A DNA stretch of 64,000 nucleotides, from the NCBI RefSeq assembly GCF_007681555.1, contig NZ_VELE01000001.1, positions 930,001 to 994,000 on the forward strand. The letters are read 5' to 3'. The notes beneath the pieces were generated by a model. It was given only the letters and a program-made list of their open reading frames with translations. It ran no database searches and had not been told where the DNA came from. Below, piece by piece: positions 49,341 through 57,130 of this stretch (its first letter is position 1; the number at the start of each line of letters is the position of its first letter). A program made the translations under genes and the position numbers. The DNA comes from Kocuria salsicia. Lineage in GTDB: Bacteria; Actinomycetota; Actinomycetes; Actinomycetales; Micrococcaceae.

Positions 49341-50261
49341 ATGAGCGGAGTGGCCTCCGGGTTCTTCATCGTGTGGGCCGTGATCGGCACGGGGTACGTG
49401 ATCGGACGCCTGGGGCTGCTCGGTCCGCACGGGCAGCCGGTGCTGTCCAAGCTCGCCTTCTACGTGGCGTCCCCGCCGCTGCTGTTCACCACGGTCGCGA
49501 AGGCGGACGTCAGCCACATCTTCTCGGCCCCGCTCGTGGTCGCCGGGGTCTCCGCGTGGCTGACCATGCTGGCCTACGCGGCGGTCTCACGCCTCGTGCT
49601 GCACAGGGACGCCTCGACCGTGGTGATGGGAGCCCAGGCCGCGGGCCAGGTCAACTCCGCGAACCTGGGGATCCCGATCGCCCTGTTCGTGCTGGGCGAC
49701 GCCTCCCAGGTGGCCCCGGTGATGCTGTTCCAGCTGGCCCTGAACACCCCGCTGTACCTCACGGTCATGGACACCCTCACCGGCGGGGAGCGCCCCACCG
49801 TGGGCTCCGTGCTCAAGACCGTGGTCACGAACCCGCTGATCGTGGGCTCGGGGCTCGGGATCGCGTCCTCGCTGACGGGCGTCACCCTCCCGGACCTCGT
49901 GATGCAGCCCGTGGAGATCGTGGCCGGTGCCGCGGTGCCGGCCATGCTGCTGGCGTTCGGAATCTCCCTGGTGGGCTCGCGTCCGCTCTCCGAGCCCGGA
50001 ACGCGCGCCGACACGCTGCTCGCCTCGGGCGCGAAGGTGCTCGTGCACCCGGCACTGGCCCTGCTGCTCGCGTGGGCCCTCGGGCTGAGCGGTCCGATGC
50101 TGTACTCCGCCGTGATCATGGCGGCGCTGCCCACGGCCCAGAACCTCTACGTGGCCGCGGTGCGCTACGACCGCGCGACCACGGTGTGCCGTGACACGGT
50201 GCTGCTCACCACCGTGGTCTCGATGGTCTCGATGGCGGTCGCCGCAGTATTTCTTTCCTGA
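49341..50261 (+). CDS. AEC family (auxin efflux carrier-like) transporter
   Basis: A 306-residue, ten-helix carrier of the AEC/BART group, which in bacteria moves malate or other organic acids. Repeated-half features are visible: helix 1 GFFIVWAVIGTGYVIGRLGLL, the ANLGIPIALFVLGD break in helix 4, and PTAQNLYVAAVRYD in helix 9. The ATG at 49341 follows GAGGAGA by seven bases. It follows panD in the same direction by about 105 bases; function may be unrelated. Confidence 0.85.
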   Translation: MSGVASGFFIVWAVIGTGYVIGRLGLLGPHGQPVLSKLAFYVASPPLLFTTVAKADVSHIFSAPLVVAGVSAWLTMLAYAAVSRLVLHRDASTVVMGAQAAGQVNSANLGIPIALFVLGDASQVAPVMLFQLALNTPLYLTVMDTLTGGERPTVGSVLKTVVTNPLIVGSGLGIASSLTGVTLPDLVMQPVEIVAGAAVPAMLLAFGISLVGSRPLSEPGTRADTLLASGAKVLVHPALALLLAWALGLSGPMLYSAVIMAALPTAQNLYVAAVRYDRATTVCRDTVLLTTVVSMVSMAVAAVFLS

Positions 50262-50286
50262 CGCCAAATTTCCCTGCCGATGCCGA

Positions 50287-50305
50287 GTCACACGATTTCT
50301 GTGAC
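50287..50305. promoter_or_regulatory. Inverted repeat upstream of the sugar ABC operon
   Basis: GTCACA-N7-TGTGAC lies about 100 bases before the start of the substrate-binding protein, with a TAGACT hexamer at 50318-50323. It may be an operator for the operon; no regulator gene is adjacent. Confidence 0.35.
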
Positions 50306-50408
50306 ACACACCACCCTTAGACTGTACAGATGCTGAATCGGTCTGCGCCCCTCGGGGAGCGTCAGGCCCGGTGCGTCAGCTCATGAGCTCGTCAGGAGAG
50401 GAAACATC

Positions 50409-51725
50409 GTGAAGTCCACTCACCACTCGCACAGGGCCGGGAAACCGCGTGCCGTCCGCAGCGTTGCGGCCGTCGCCGCCGTGTCCGCCATGCTGCTCAC
50501 GGGGTGCGGCAGCGGGGAATCAGGCCCGCCCACGCTCACCTGGTACATCAACCCGGACGACGGCGGCCAGGACGTCCTCGCCCAGCAGTGCTCGGACGCG
50601 TCCGGCGGCAAGTACAAGATCCAGACCTCCCTGCTGCCCCGTGACGCCTCGTCGCAGCGCGAGCAGCTGGCACGCCGCCTCGCGGCCGGGGACACGTCCA
50701 TGGACATCATGAGTCTCGACCCGCCCTTCGTGCCCGAGCTCGCGGAGCCCGGCTTCCTCGCGAAGCCCCCCGAGGACGTGGCAAAGGCCACCACCACGGA
50801 CACGCTCGAGGGCCCGCTGCAGGGCGCCACGTGGAACGACGAGCTCGTGGCCATCCCGTTCTGGGCCAACACGCAGCTGCTGTGGTACCGCGAGTCCGCG
50901 GCCAAGGCGGCGGGTCTGGACATGTCCAAGCCCGTCACGTGGGACCAGCTCATCAAGGCGGCCAAGTCCCAGGACAAGTACCTGGGTGTGCAGGGCGTGC
51001 GCGGTGAGGCCATGTCTGTGTGGGTCAACGGCCTCGTGGAGTCGGCCGGCGGCCAGGTGGTCTCGGACGGCCAGGACGGTCAGGACGCCAAGATCACGCT
51101 GGACTCCGACGCCGGCAAGAAGGCCGCGGAGATCATCGGGACCATCGGCAAGGAGGGCCTCGGCGGACCCGGCCTGGCCACCCAGGACGAGAACGCCTCC
51201 ATGATCCAGTTCCAGGGGGACAAGGGCTCGTTCATGGTCAACTGGCCGTTCATCTACTCGGCCACCAAGGCCTCCGTGGACGAGGGCACCCTCGACAAGT
51301 CGGTGCTGGACGACATCAAGTGGACCACGTGGCCCCGTGTCGACGCGGACACCGAGGCGCACCCGCCGCTGGGCGGCATCAACCTGGGCGTGGGCGCCAC
51401 GTCCAAGAACCAGGACCTCGCGTGGGAGGCCGTGCAGTGCATCGTCTCCCCCGAGCACCAGGCCCAGTACTTCGCGACCAACGGCAACCCGCCGTCGTCC
51501 ACGAAGGCCTTCGACGACCCCGAGGTCAAGAAGGCGTACCCCATGGCCGACACCATCCGCAAGTCCCTCGACGCCGCGAAGCCTCGCGCGCAGACCCCGT
51601 ACTACAACGAGATCTCCACGGCCATCCAGCAGAACTGGACCCCGCCGGCGGACGTCACCGAGGACACCCCGCGTGAGACCACCGAATTCATCCAGGAAGT
51701 CCTGAAGGGAGATGCGTTGCTGTGA
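50409..51725 (+). CDS. lpqY: Sugar ABC transporter substrate-binding lipoprotein (LpqY-like)
   Basis: A 438-residue lipoprotein that captures a disaccharide, by family most likely trehalose or a similar alpha-glucoside. A basic N terminus and hydrophobic stretch end in the lipobox LLTGC (Cys33). It shares with mycobacterial LpqY the order AQ-C (disulfide partner), LPRDASSQREQLARRL, NTQLLWYR, FMVNWPF and AVQCI (second disulfide Cys). First gene of a four-gene operon; its stop overlaps the next start in GTGA. Confidence 0.87.
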   Translation: MKSTHHSHRAGKPRAVRSVAAVAAVSAMLLTGCGSGESGPPTLTWYINPDDGGQDVLAQQCSDASGGKYKIQTSLLPRDASSQREQLARRLAAGDTSMDIMSLDPPFVPELAEPGFLAKPPEDVAKATTTDTLEGPLQGATWNDELVAIPFWANTQLLWYRESAAKAAGLDMSKPVTWDQLIKAAKSQDKYLGVQGVRGEAMSVWVNGLVESAGGQVVSDGQDGQDAKITLDSDAGKKAAEIIGTIGKEGLGGPGLATQDENASMIQFQGDKGSFMVNWPFIYSATKASVDEGTLDKSVLDDIKWTTWPRVDADTEAHPPLGGINLGVGATSKNQDLAWEAVQCIVSPEHQAQYFATNGNPPSSTKAFDDPEVKKAYPMADTIRKSLDAAKPRAQTPYYNEISTAIQQNWTPPADVTEDTPRETTEFIQEVLKGDALL

Positions 51726-52690
51726 GCACCACCGTCAATTCCTCCGCTCCCGCCGCGGCGCCGGAGAAGACCCGCACCAGGCGTCATCTCTCGGACCGCG
51801 CCCGCGCTGAGCGCAAGCTGGGCTGGCTGCTCGCTGGACCGGCGTTCGTGATCATGCTCCTGGTCACGCTGTACCCGATCGTCCAGGCCTTGTGGGACTC
51901 CCTGTTCTCCTTCCGCCTCACCGCGCCCGGTGACAAGGAGTTCGTGTTCCTGGGCAACTACGCCACGGCACTGTCGGACATCGTGTTCTGGCGGGACCTG
52001 GGCGTGACCCTGCTGATCACGGTGGTCACGGTGGTCGTGGAACTCGTCCTGGGCCTCGCCCTCGCGCTCGTGATGCACAGCGCCATCAAGGCCACGCGCG
52101 GCCTGCTGCGCACCGCCATCCTGGTGCCCTACGGCATCATCACTGTGGTCTCCGCGTTCGCGTGGTTCTACGCCTTCGACATCACCACCGGCTACGTGAA
52201 CAACTGGCTCTCGTGGCTGCCCATGATCGGTCCGGACTTCAACTGGTTTGCCTCCGCGGGCCCGTCTCTGTTCGTGATCATGGCCTCGGAGATCTGGAAG
52301 ACCACCCCGTTCATCTCGCTGCTGCTGCTCTCCGGGCTCGCACAGGTCCCCGGTGAGCTCACCGAGGCCGCCCGTGTGGACGGCGCCTCGGCATGGCAAC
52401 GCCTGAGCAAGGTGGTCCTGCCGAACATGAAGGCCGCCATCATGGTGGCCGTGGTGTTCCGCGCCCTGGACGCCTTCCGCATCTTCGACAACGTCTTCAT
52501 CATGACCAAGGGCCAGTACGGCACCGAGACGCTCTCGCTGCTCGCGTACCGCACGTCCATCGGTCGTCTGGAAATCGGCCTTGGTTCGGCCATCTCGGTG
52601 ATCCTGTTCATCTGCGTGATGCTCATCGCGCTGGTGGCCATAAAGGTCTTCAAGGTGGACCTCACCGGTGGCTCTGGGAAGGGGAAGTAA
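51722..52690 (+). CDS. sugA: Sugar ABC transporter permease 1 (SugA-like)
   Basis: A 322-residue permease with six helices. A cytosolic head of about 35 residues precedes LLAGPAFVIMLLVTLYPI. The ATPase-coupling EAA loop reads EAARVDGASAWQRLSKVVLP. The GTG at 51722 overlaps the lipoprotein stop. Pairs with the next permease to form the channel. Confidence 0.92.
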   Translation: MSTTVNSSAPAAAPEKTRTRRHLSDRARAERKLGWLLAGPAFVIMLLVTLYPIVQALWDSLFSFRLTAPGDKEFVFLGNYATALSDIVFWRDLGVTLLITVVTVVVELVLGLALALVMHSAIKATRGLLRTAILVPYGIITVVSAFAWFYAFDITTGYVNNWLSWLPMIGPDFNWFASAGPSLFVIMASEIWKTTPFISLLLLSGLAQVPGELTEAARVDGASAWQRLSKVVLPNMKAAIMVAVVFRALDAFRIFDNVFIMTKGQYGTETLSLLAYRTSIGRLEIGLGSAISVILFICVMLIALVAIKVFKVDLTGGSGKGK

Positions 52691-52695
52691 CCGTC

Positions 52696-53532
52696 ATGTT
52701 GAGCACCAAGCAGAAAATCGGCTGGACCGTCATCAGCATCGCGGTGCTGGTCTACGCGCTGTTCCCCGTCCTGTCCATCCTGATGACGTCCTTCAAGTCC
52801 TCCTCGGACCTGAACTCGGGCAAGTTCATCCCCACGAAGTTCGTCACGAGCAACTACGAGCAGATCTTCGTGGGCGAGGCCAAGGACCTGTTCCTGCCGG
52901 CCCTGTGGAACTCGATCGGCATCTCACTGATCTCCACGTTCGTGGCCGTCGTGCTCGCGACACTGTGCGCCTACGCGATCGCACGCCTGGACTTCCCGGG
53001 CAAGAAGATCGTGCTGACCACCGCGCTGATGGTCTCGATGTTCCCAGTGGTCTCCATCGTCACGCCGTTGTTCAACCTGTGGCGCCAGGTGGGGCTCTAC
53101 GACACCTGGCTCGGCCTGATCATCCCCTACCTGTCCCTGACCCTGCCGATCTCCATCTGGACCCTGGCGGCGTTCTTCCAGCAGATCCCCTGGGACCTGG
53201 ACCGCGCGGCGCAGGTGGACGGCGCCACCACGTGGCAGGCGTTCCGCAAGGTGATCGTGCCGCTCACGCTGCCGGGTGTCTTCACCACGGCGATCATCGC
53301 GTTCTTCATCGCGTGGAACGACTTCGTGTACGGCATCGGCCTGACCTCGACCGCCGCGGCGCGTCCCGTCCCGGCGGCACTCGCGTTCTTCACCGGCGCC
53401 TCGCAGTTCGAGGCCCCTGCGGGCGCGATTTCCGCGGCGGCGATCATCGTGACCATCCCTGTGGTGCTGCTCGTTCTGGCGTTCCAGCGCCAGATCGTCT
53501 CCGGCCTGACCCAGGGCGCGGTCAAGGGCTGA
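52696..53532 (+). CDS. sugB: Sugar ABC transporter permease 2 (SugB-like)
   Basis: A 278-residue six-helix permease of the MalG type, with the EAA loop RAAQVDGATTWQAFRKVIVP and the C-terminal FQRQIVSGLTQGAVKG that ends nearly all MalG-like proteins. ATG 52696 follows GGGGAAG by eight bases, six bases after the previous stop. Confidence 0.93.
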   Translation: MLSTKQKIGWTVISIAVLVYALFPVLSILMTSFKSSSDLNSGKFIPTKFVTSNYEQIFVGEAKDLFLPALWNSIGISLISTFVAVVLATLCAYAIARLDFPGKKIVLTTALMVSMFPVVSIVTPLFNLWRQVGLYDTWLGLIIPYLSLTLPISIWTLAAFFQQIPWDLDRAAQVDGATTWQAFRKVIVPLTLPGVFTTAIIAFFIAWNDFVYGIGLTSTAAARPVPAALAFFTGASQFEAPAGAISAAAIIVTIPVVLLVLAFQRQIVSGLTQGAVKG

Positions 53533-53578
53533 GCCCGCCGCACCATCCACGCTTTTACACAGATAGGACTGAGTAGAC

Positions 53579-54916
53579 ATGGCAGCAATCACCATGGAAC
53601 ACCTCGTCAAGAAGTACGACGACGGTTTCCCCGCGGTCAACGACATCTCCATCGACGTCGCCGACGGCGAGTTCCTGATCCTCGTGGGCCCCTCCGGCTG
53701 CGGCAAGTCCACGCTCCTGCGCATGGTCGTGGGCCTCGAGGACATCACCTCCGGGGACCTGAGCATCAACGGGGTGCGCGTCAACGACAAGCAGCCGCGT
53801 GATCGCAACCTCTCGATGGTGTTCCAGAACTACGCGCTGTACCCGCACCTGTCGGTGTACGAGAACATCGCCTTCCCGCTGCGCCTGTCCAAGGGGCAGT
53901 TCAGCGAGGAGGAGATCGACCGCAAGGTGCGCGAGGCGGCGGACACCCTGGACCTCAACGAGCACCTCGAGCGCAAGCCGGCGAACCTCTCCGGCGGTCA
54001 GCGCCAGCGCGTGGCCATGGGGCGCGCGATCGTGCGTGACGCGGACGCGTTCCTCTTCGACGAACCCCTGTCCAACCTGGACGCCAAGCTGCGCGGCCAG
54101 ATGCGCACGGAGATCGCGCAGCTGCAGCGCCGCATGGGCATCACGTCGCTGTACGTGACCCACGACCAGACCGAGGCCATGACCCTCGGTGACCGTGTGG
54201 CCGTGCTCAAGCGTGGTCAGCTCCAGCAGATCGCGTCCCCGCGGGAGCTCTACGAACAGCCCGTCAACCTGTTCGTGGCGGGGTTCATCGGCGCTCCGTC
54301 CATGAACTTCATCCCGGCGCGCGTGAACGGCTCGGTGTTCCACACCCCGATCGGGGACATCGAGATTCCGGAGCGCGTGCAGGGCAAGCTCACGAACGCT
54401 CCCGAGATCGTGCTGCTGGGCCTGCGCCCGGAGCGCTTCGAGGACGCGAAGTTCGTGGACGAGACGAAGATCCCCCACGGGACCGTCTTCGACTCCGGGT
54501 TCACGCACACCGAGTGGCTGGGCAACCAGCAGTACGGCTACATCCACTACCAGCAGGATGCCGCCGTGCAGCACAAGCTCAACGAGCTGGCACAAGAGCT
54601 GGACGCTGACGGGATGCCCGCCCAGGTGGTCGTCTCCCTGGACGCCTCCTCCCGCATCCGCGGTGGCTCCACGGCAAAGATCTGGCTGGACAGCCGCAAG
54701 ATGCACGTGTTCAACCCGGAGACGGGCGAGAACCTCACGCGTGACGCGGAGGCCGGTGCGGAGCTGACCCGCGAGGCCAACGAGGAGCGCAAGAACGAGA
54801 TCGAGCGTGCCCGCCGGCGTGACAGTGCGCGCGCGGATCAGGCCGGCACCGCGGGGACCTCCCCCGCCGGTGGGGCCGAGCACGACGGCGGGGCGGGCAG
54901 CAGCGCCGCACGCTGA
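53579..54916 (+). CDS. sugC: Sugar ABC transporter ATPase (SugC/UgpC-like)
   Basis: A 445-residue ATPase. Walker A GPSGCGKST (37-45), Q loop QNYALYPHLSV, signature LSGGQRQR near 137 and Walker B FLFDEPLSNLD are intact. A C-terminal TOBE/MalK regulatory domain follows (from about 235). The last 55 residues are charged then Gly/Ala-rich and look disordered. It begins 46 bases after sugB and ends at a strong terminator, so the transporter operon carries its own energiser. Confidence 0.94.
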   Translation: MAAITMEHLVKKYDDGFPAVNDISIDVADGEFLILVGPSGCGKSTLLRMVVGLEDITSGDLSINGVRVNDKQPRDRNLSMVFQNYALYPHLSVYENIAFPLRLSKGQFSEEEIDRKVREAADTLDLNEHLERKPANLSGGQRQRVAMGRAIVRDADAFLFDEPLSNLDAKLRGQMRTEIAQLQRRMGITSLYVTHDQTEAMTLGDRVAVLKRGQLQQIASPRELYEQPVNLFVAGFIGAPSMNFIPARVNGSVFHTPIGDIEIPERVQGKLTNAPEIVLLGLRPERFEDAKFVDETKIPHGTVFDSGFTHTEWLGNQQYGYIHYQQDAAVQHKLNELAQELDADGMPAQVVVSLDASSRIRGGSTAKIWLDSRKMHVFNPETGENLTRDAEAGAELTREANEERKNEIERARRRDSARADQAGTAGTSPAGGAEHDGGAGSSAAR

Positions 54917-54936
54917 TCCCCAGCGCCCCTCGCCGC

Positions 54937-54980
54937 ACGACGACGGCCGGTTCTCCACCACGGGAACCGGCCGTCGTCGT
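54937..54980. terminator. Terminator of the sugar ABC operon
   Basis: A 17-bp perfect stem (54937-54953 with 54964-54980) and a 10-base loop, 20 bases after the sugC stop; the convergent membrane-protein gene ends 126 bases further on. Confidence 0.88.
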
Positions 54981-55105
54981 CAGCTCCTGGTGCCTGGCGC
55001 GGTCCCGGTCCCGCGGGCGGTCCCGGTCGCCCCTCAGTCCCCGGCCCCTCGGCCAACCCCGGCACCTCCTCTGCTCCCGACTCTGGCCCCTCCCGGGGCC
55101 CCGTC

Positions 55106-55765
55106 TCAGCCGACCGAGCCCGCCGTGCTGGCCAGCGCCCACCAGCCCAGCAGGGCGATCACGGTGAGCAGCGCGAGCGAGGACGTCGCATAGCGCAATC
55201 TCGGGTGGCGCACGTGCCACGGGACCAGCCGGCGCCAGTTCTCACTCACCTGCGCGGGGGTGGCCTGCCGGAAGTTCACGTGCTGCGCACCGCTGGCCCG
55301 GGCGAGCTCGTCGAGGGTCCGGGCGTCCCAGACGGTACCGTCGAGCCCGAGGGCGCGGCGCCCGGAGGCCGTGACGAACCACAGGTACGGCCTGCCCCGG
55401 GAACGGCCCGAACCGGAACGGGGCGCCAGCAGCTTCTCGACGGTGACCACCTGCGTGATCCGTTCCCGGGCCACGGCGTGGAACCCGACCCACCGTGAGA
55501 CGAGCACGAACCCGGGTGTCAGCACCGCGAGCGCCGGGCGCAGGTTCACGTACGCGCCCACGAGACCGGCGAGGGCGGTCAAGGCGAGCACGCCGGTCAC
55601 GGGCCCGGCCGGCCGCCGGTAGAAGATTGCCCCGACCGCCAGCACCACCAGGAGCAGGGGCGCGGCGGAGGCCGCGAGCCGCCGCCCGTAGGAACCGAGC
55701 CGGGGGTGGAACACGTGCTCGGGCACGCCGTACTTCTGGGGCACCTGCCGGACGGTCTCTGCCAT
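55106..55765 (-). CDS. Hypothetical membrane protein, PH-like
   Basis: A 219-residue protein with two adjacent helices near residues 31-75 (APLLLVVLAVGAIFY and GVLALTALAGLVGAYV), a soluble beta-rich middle (LTPGFVLVSRWVGFHAVARERITQVVTVEKLL) similar in style to bacterial PH-like domains, and a C-terminal helix. No family is confidently recognised. Start MAETVRQVPQKYGV at 55765. The 292-base gap to the divergent gene at 56058 shows nothing clear apart from the TACCGT noted there. Confidence 0.7.
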   Translation of the reverse strand: MAETVRQVPQKYGVPEHVFHPRLGSYGRRLAASAAPLLLVVLAVGAIFYRRPAGPVTGVLALTALAGLVGAYVNLRPALAVLTPGFVLVSRWVGFHAVARERITQVVTVEKLLAPRSGSGRSRGRPYLWFVTASGRRALGLDGTVWDARTLDELARASGAQHVNFRQATPAQVSENWRRLVPWHVRHPRLRYATSSLALLTVIALLGWWALASTAGSVG

Positions 55766-56043
55766 GTTGTGCGCTCGCGCTCCTCGGGTCTCTGGTCACG
55801 GCCGCTGTCGGTCGCGGGGTGCCTGGTGCCCCCGGACGCATCGGGAGTTCGGTCCCCAGGGTGCGGGCCTCGTGAACCGTTGCCTGCGCAGCTCCGTGCG
55901 TGAAGCACGATCCCTGGTCCTGCTCCCGGCCGGGCTCGCCCCAGCCTACTGGCCGTTCCAGGGGCCGCGCCGGAGCCGGACCCCGCGAGCGTGACGCCGC
56001 GCGGCGAACCGGGTGACACGGCGCAGGCGGGGCGCGCATGAAC

Positions 56044-56049
56044 TACCGT
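56044..56049 (+). promoter_or_regulatory. Possible -10 box close to a start codon
   Basis: TACCGT ends eight bases before ATG 56058. GAGGAG lies between them, so the gene may instead have a normal leader. Confidence 0.25.
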
Positions 56050-56057
56050 GAGGAGCC

Positions 56058-57038
56058 ATGGAACGCAGTGATCGCATCATCAGGGCCCTGGGTGCCTGGT
56101 TCTTCCTGATCGTGCTGGCCGTGGCCGCCGCCGCGGTGGCCATTGCGCTCGTGAACAAGTACCAGTACGGCCCTGAGACCGAGGTCCGGGAGTACTTCCA
56201 GGCGCTGCAGGACGGGGACGGCGCCAAGGCCCTGGGTCTGCTCAACGCCGAGGTTCCGGACTCCAACGCCGCGCTGCTGGACGGGGATCCGCTCGCGGAG
56301 GCGGGCAAGCACCTGCAGGATGTGGCGGTCTCCACGGTCGACTCGGACGGGGACACCACCACGGTCCGAGCAGACTACCTCCTGGACGGGAAGCAGGCGT
56401 CCTCGGAGTTCAGGCTGCACCCGGCGGAGACTCAGTGGGGGTTCTTCACAGTGTGGGACTTCGACCCCACCACGCTGCCCACCATGTCCGTGTCCATGCC
56501 CGGCTCCACCGCGGTGGACATCAACGGGGTGTCCGTGGCGCTGCGGGACTCCTCGCGCGAGTTCGCCGTCTTCTACCCCGGCGTCTACACGGGGTCCTAC
56601 ACCTCCCCCATGGTCACCGCCCAGCCGCAGGAGGTAGCCGTGAGCGACTCGTCCAAGGATACGACGATGAAGCTCACCGCCGTCCCGTCGGAGCAGCTCC
56701 AGCAGCAGGTGGAGCAGCAGGTCCACGAGCATCTCGACGCATGCGCGGCCAAGGACAGCCTCTACCCCGAGGACTGCCCGTTCAGCTACGAGTTCGACGG
56801 GCGGATCCAGGGCAAGGTCAGCTGGAGCATCAAGGACTACCCACCCTCCAAGGTCGAGCTGGGCGGCGCGCATGCGGACCAGTGGTCCCTGCCGGACAGC
56901 AGGGGGACCGCGCACATCGAGTTCACCGCGGTGAACCTCTACGACGGCACCACGTCCAAGGTCTCGGCGGACGTCCCCTTCACCCTCTCCGCGAGCTTGG
57001 AGGTCACACAGGACAAGGCCACGCTCACGCCCCGCTGA
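56058..57038 (+). CDS. Hypothetical membrane-anchored secreted protein
   Basis: A 326-residue protein with one N-terminal membrane anchor (residues 12-33, AWFFLIVLAVAAAAVAIALV) and a large extracytoplasmic part. A segment near residues 40-55 (YGPETEVREYFQALQDGDGAKAL) resembles the start of NTF2-like or DUF4878-type domains, but the call is weak. Two cysteines (DACAAKD and PEDCPF) are close enough to form a disulfide. GAGGAG precedes the ATG. No operon partner on its strand. Confidence 0.75.
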   Translation: MERSDRIIRALGAWFFLIVLAVAAAAVAIALVNKYQYGPETEVREYFQALQDGDGAKALGLLNAEVPDSNAALLDGDPLAEAGKHLQDVAVSTVDSDGDTTTVRADYLLDGKQASSEFRLHPAETQWGFFTVWDFDPTTLPTMSVSMPGSTAVDINGVSVALRDSSREFAVFYPGVYTGSYTSPMVTAQPQEVAVSDSSKDTTMKLTAVPSEQLQQQVEQQVHEHLDACAAKDSLYPEDCPFSYEFDGRIQGKVSWSIKDYPPSKVELGGAHADQWSLPDSRGTAHIEFTAVNLYDGTTSKVSADVPFTLSASLEVTQDKATLTPR

Positions 57039-57051
57039 CGAACCTTTGCCG

Positions 57052-57074
57052 CCCCGGCCCGCAGGCGGCCGGGG
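57052..57074. terminator. Hairpin between convergent genes
   Basis: CCCCGGCC (57052-57059) pairs with GGCCGGGG (57067-57074). More GACGACG/CGTCGTC pairing follows to 57128. It separates the membrane-anchored protein gene from the NHL gene. Confidence 0.6.
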
Positions 57075-57130
57075 GACGACGACGCCGCACGCGCTCTCCC
57101 CCGGGCCCGTCACGCGCCGTCGTCGCCGGC

